Shown here: piece by piece, positions 53,956 through 55,034 of the stretch
Position numbering within the stretch: the first letter of the stretch is position 1
Layout: the number at the start of each line of letters is the position of its first letter
Origin: Cereibacter changlensis JA139
GTDB lineage: Bacteria > Pseudomonadota > Alphaproteobacteria > Rhodobacterales > Rhodobacteraceae
DNA: 55,034 nt
NCBI RefSeq assembly: GCF_003034985.1
Contig: NZ_PZKG01000015.1
Coordinates: forward strand, 1-55,034
Direction: 5' to 3'
Notes under the pieces: generated by a model
Told to the model about the DNA's origin: nothing
What the model saw: the letters and a program-made list of their open reading frames with translations, nothing else
The model's database searches: none
Made by a program: the position numbers and the translations under genes

Positions 53956-53991
53956 ATGGCTTTTTGTGCTTTGAGAAGATAGGAAAGCCAT
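53956..53991. promoter_or_regulatory. Inverted-repeat operator candidate in the divergent lysR2/aminotransferase gap
   Basis: Perfect arms ATGGCTTT (53956-53963) and AAAGCCAT (53984-53991) 20 bases apart, in an unusually AT-rich stretch midway between the divergent starts. LysR-type activators commonly bind such long interrupted dyads in shared promoters. Confidence 0.5.
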
Positions 53992-54020
53992 GGTCCGCCG
54001 GGCGACCCGCAAGGAGCATG

Positions 54021-54911
54021 ATGGATATCCGCTTTCTCGAAAGCTTCGTCACCGTGGCTGACTGCGGCTCCATCGCCGAGGCGGCGCGGCGGCTGAACCT
54101 GACATCGGCCGCCCTGTCGCAGCGGCTGCGCACGCTCGAACGCGACCTGGGCCATTCGCTCGTCATGCGGGTGGGGCGGCGGGTGCGGCCCACCGCCTCC
54201 GGGCTGGCGGTCCTTGATCATGCGCGCGCGCTCATCGATGGCGCGCGCGACCTGCGCGCCGTGGCGGCACAGGACGAGCCGGCTGGGCAACTGCGGCTCG
54301 GCGCCATCGCGACCTCGCTCACCGGGCTTCTGCCGGCCATCATCGCCCGGTTGCGCGCGCGTCATCCCCGCATCGAGTATTACATCCGTCCGGATTCCTC
54401 GGTGAACCTCTACCACGGGGTCATCAGGGGAGAGCTCGACGCCGCGGTGATCGTGCGTCCGCAATTCCCCATGCCGAAATCGACCGGCTGGCTCACGCTC
54501 CGCGAGGAGCCGCTCGTGCTGCTGGCGCCCGAGGATGCGGTGGGGGAGGACCCGGTGGCGATGATCGAGAGCCACCCCTTCATCCGCTACGACCGCAACC
54601 AGTGGGGCGGGCAGATCGTCGACCGCTACCTGCGGCGGAACGCGCTGACGGTTCAGGAATGGCTGGAACTCGACGCGCTCGACGCGATCGCGGGGCTCGT
54701 GAGCCGGGGCCTCGGCGTCGCCATCGTGCCGGACTGGGCGCCGCCCTGGCCCGAGGGACTGCGGCTGCGCAAGATCCAGCTGCCCGACGCGGGCGGGCGG
54801 CAGACCGGAGTCTTGTGGAACCTGTCCGGCGCCCGCATCTCGGCCATGCAGGCCTTCGTGGCGACCTGCCGCGCCAGCACCGGTCGGGAGGAGCCGTCGC
54901 TCGCTCTTTGA
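54021..54911 (+). CDS. LysR family transcriptional regulator (divergent to the aminotransferase operon)
   Basis: A 296-residue LysR protein with MDIRFLESFVTVADCGSIAEAARRLNLTSAALSQRLRTLERDLGHSLVMR (residues 1-50) and the effector domain starting GQLRLGAIATSLTGLLPAIIARLRARHPRIEYYIRPDSS, later AGLVSRGLGVAIVPDWAP. Two adjacent ATGs occur; the second (54021) leaves 4 bases to the AAGGAG at 54011-54016, the first leaves only one, so 54021 is taken. Likely activates the divergent aminotransferase operon. Confidence 0.9.
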   Translation: MDIRFLESFVTVADCGSIAEAARRLNLTSAALSQRLRTLERDLGHSLVMRVGRRVRPTASGLAVLDHARALIDGARDLRAVAAQDEPAGQLRLGAIATSLTGLLPAIIARLRARHPRIEYYIRPDSSVNLYHGVIRGELDAAVIVRPQFPMPKSTGWLTLREEPLVLLAPEDAVGEDPVAMIESHPFIRYDRNQWGGQIVDRYLRRNALTVQEWLELDALDAIAGLVSRGLGVAIVPDWAPPWPEGLRLRKIQLPDAGGRQTGVLWNLSGARISAMQAFVATCRASTGREEPSLAL

Positions 54912-55034
54912 AGCGGCGTGACCCGCAGCCCCGCTGGCGCCTCACGAAGGTGGCCGCTGCTTCTTTGCGCGGAGTGGAGGCGTCAAAGTACCGTATCAAA
55001 ATAGTAACTTAACTATGAAGTGGCGGCTAAAGGC
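54912..55034. other. Right-end gap, AT-rich at its end
   Basis: About 70 GC-rich bases follow the lysR stop, then an AT-rich stretch (CAAAGTACCGTATCAAAATAG, 54984-55004 region) and ATG at 55015-55017 opening MKWRLKG to the window end. There is no obvious ribosome-binding site, so a new gene start here is possible but unproven. Confidence 0.3.

Overview
The window is GC-rich and densely packed and reads as a chromosomal segment of an alphaproteobacterium, most likely a Rhodobacterales/Rhodobacteraceae member. The reasons are a GcrA cell-cycle regulator, an NDUFS4-like complex I accessory subunit, a UbiK-type BMFP protein, an alphaproteobacterial-style SOS box in front of uvrB and Rhodobacter-like intergenic palindromes. 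No rRNA, tRNA, CRISPR array, transposase or prophage gene was seen.

Bases 1-26.2 kb are mostly conserved housekeeping genes: the end of an Lrp/AsnC regulator; the overlapping minus-strand set lgt, MidA-type methyltransferase, pgeF; ubiK; an AsmA protein; gcrA; argD-argF with two small genes; an MFS exporter and hrpB; a DUF3108 protein; meaB; rpmB; a copper-handling pair (CPKC peptide and PCu(A)C chaperone); lepA; a run of small envelope proteins that includes a 47-residue entericidin-type lipoprotein; uvrB; and the complex I subunit. This is interrupted at 19.5-20.5 kb by one AT-rich DUF2971 gene that ends beside a perfect 25-bp inverted repeat and looks acquired. Behind the complex I gene lies a 100-nt structured segment with a possible pseudoknot and a textbook terminator.

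Bases 26.3-54.9 kb are almost entirely catabolic and appear to be an accessory nutrient-scavenging region in three blocks. Block A (26.3-34.7 kb) is a six-gene minus-strand operon for a peptide-type ABC importer (dppB, dppC, dppD, dppF, binding protein) plus a CocE-type hydrolase, with all five junctions overlapping by 4 nt and a divergent LysR regulator. Block B (34.9-48.2 kb) is a divergent pair of operons. Leftward are pxpA, a D-amino-acid-type transaminase and a DapA-fold lyase with altered active-site residues. Rightward are a TRAP transporter, pxpB, pxpC, two GntR regulators, a 2-hydroxyacid-dehydrogenase homologue, an M20 carbamoylase-type amidohydrolase, an M24 creatinase/ectoine-hydrolase-like protein and an acetamidase/formamidase. 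Block C (48.4-54.9 kb) is a minus-strand set with two PLP aminotransferases, RidA, an atypical SDR and an RraA-type aldolase, then a terminator and a GhrA-type reductase, and a divergent LysR regulator.

Read together, Block B combines uptake with several ways of opening C-N bonds of cyclic or carbamoylated amino-acid derivatives (PxpABC, carbamoylase, M24 protein, amidase). Transaminases, aldolases and 2-hydroxyacid dehydrogenases in B and C could carry the products to central 2-oxo acids. The transported compound cannot be named from sequence. All functions are by recognition of motifs and family architecture by eye; no database search was possible.
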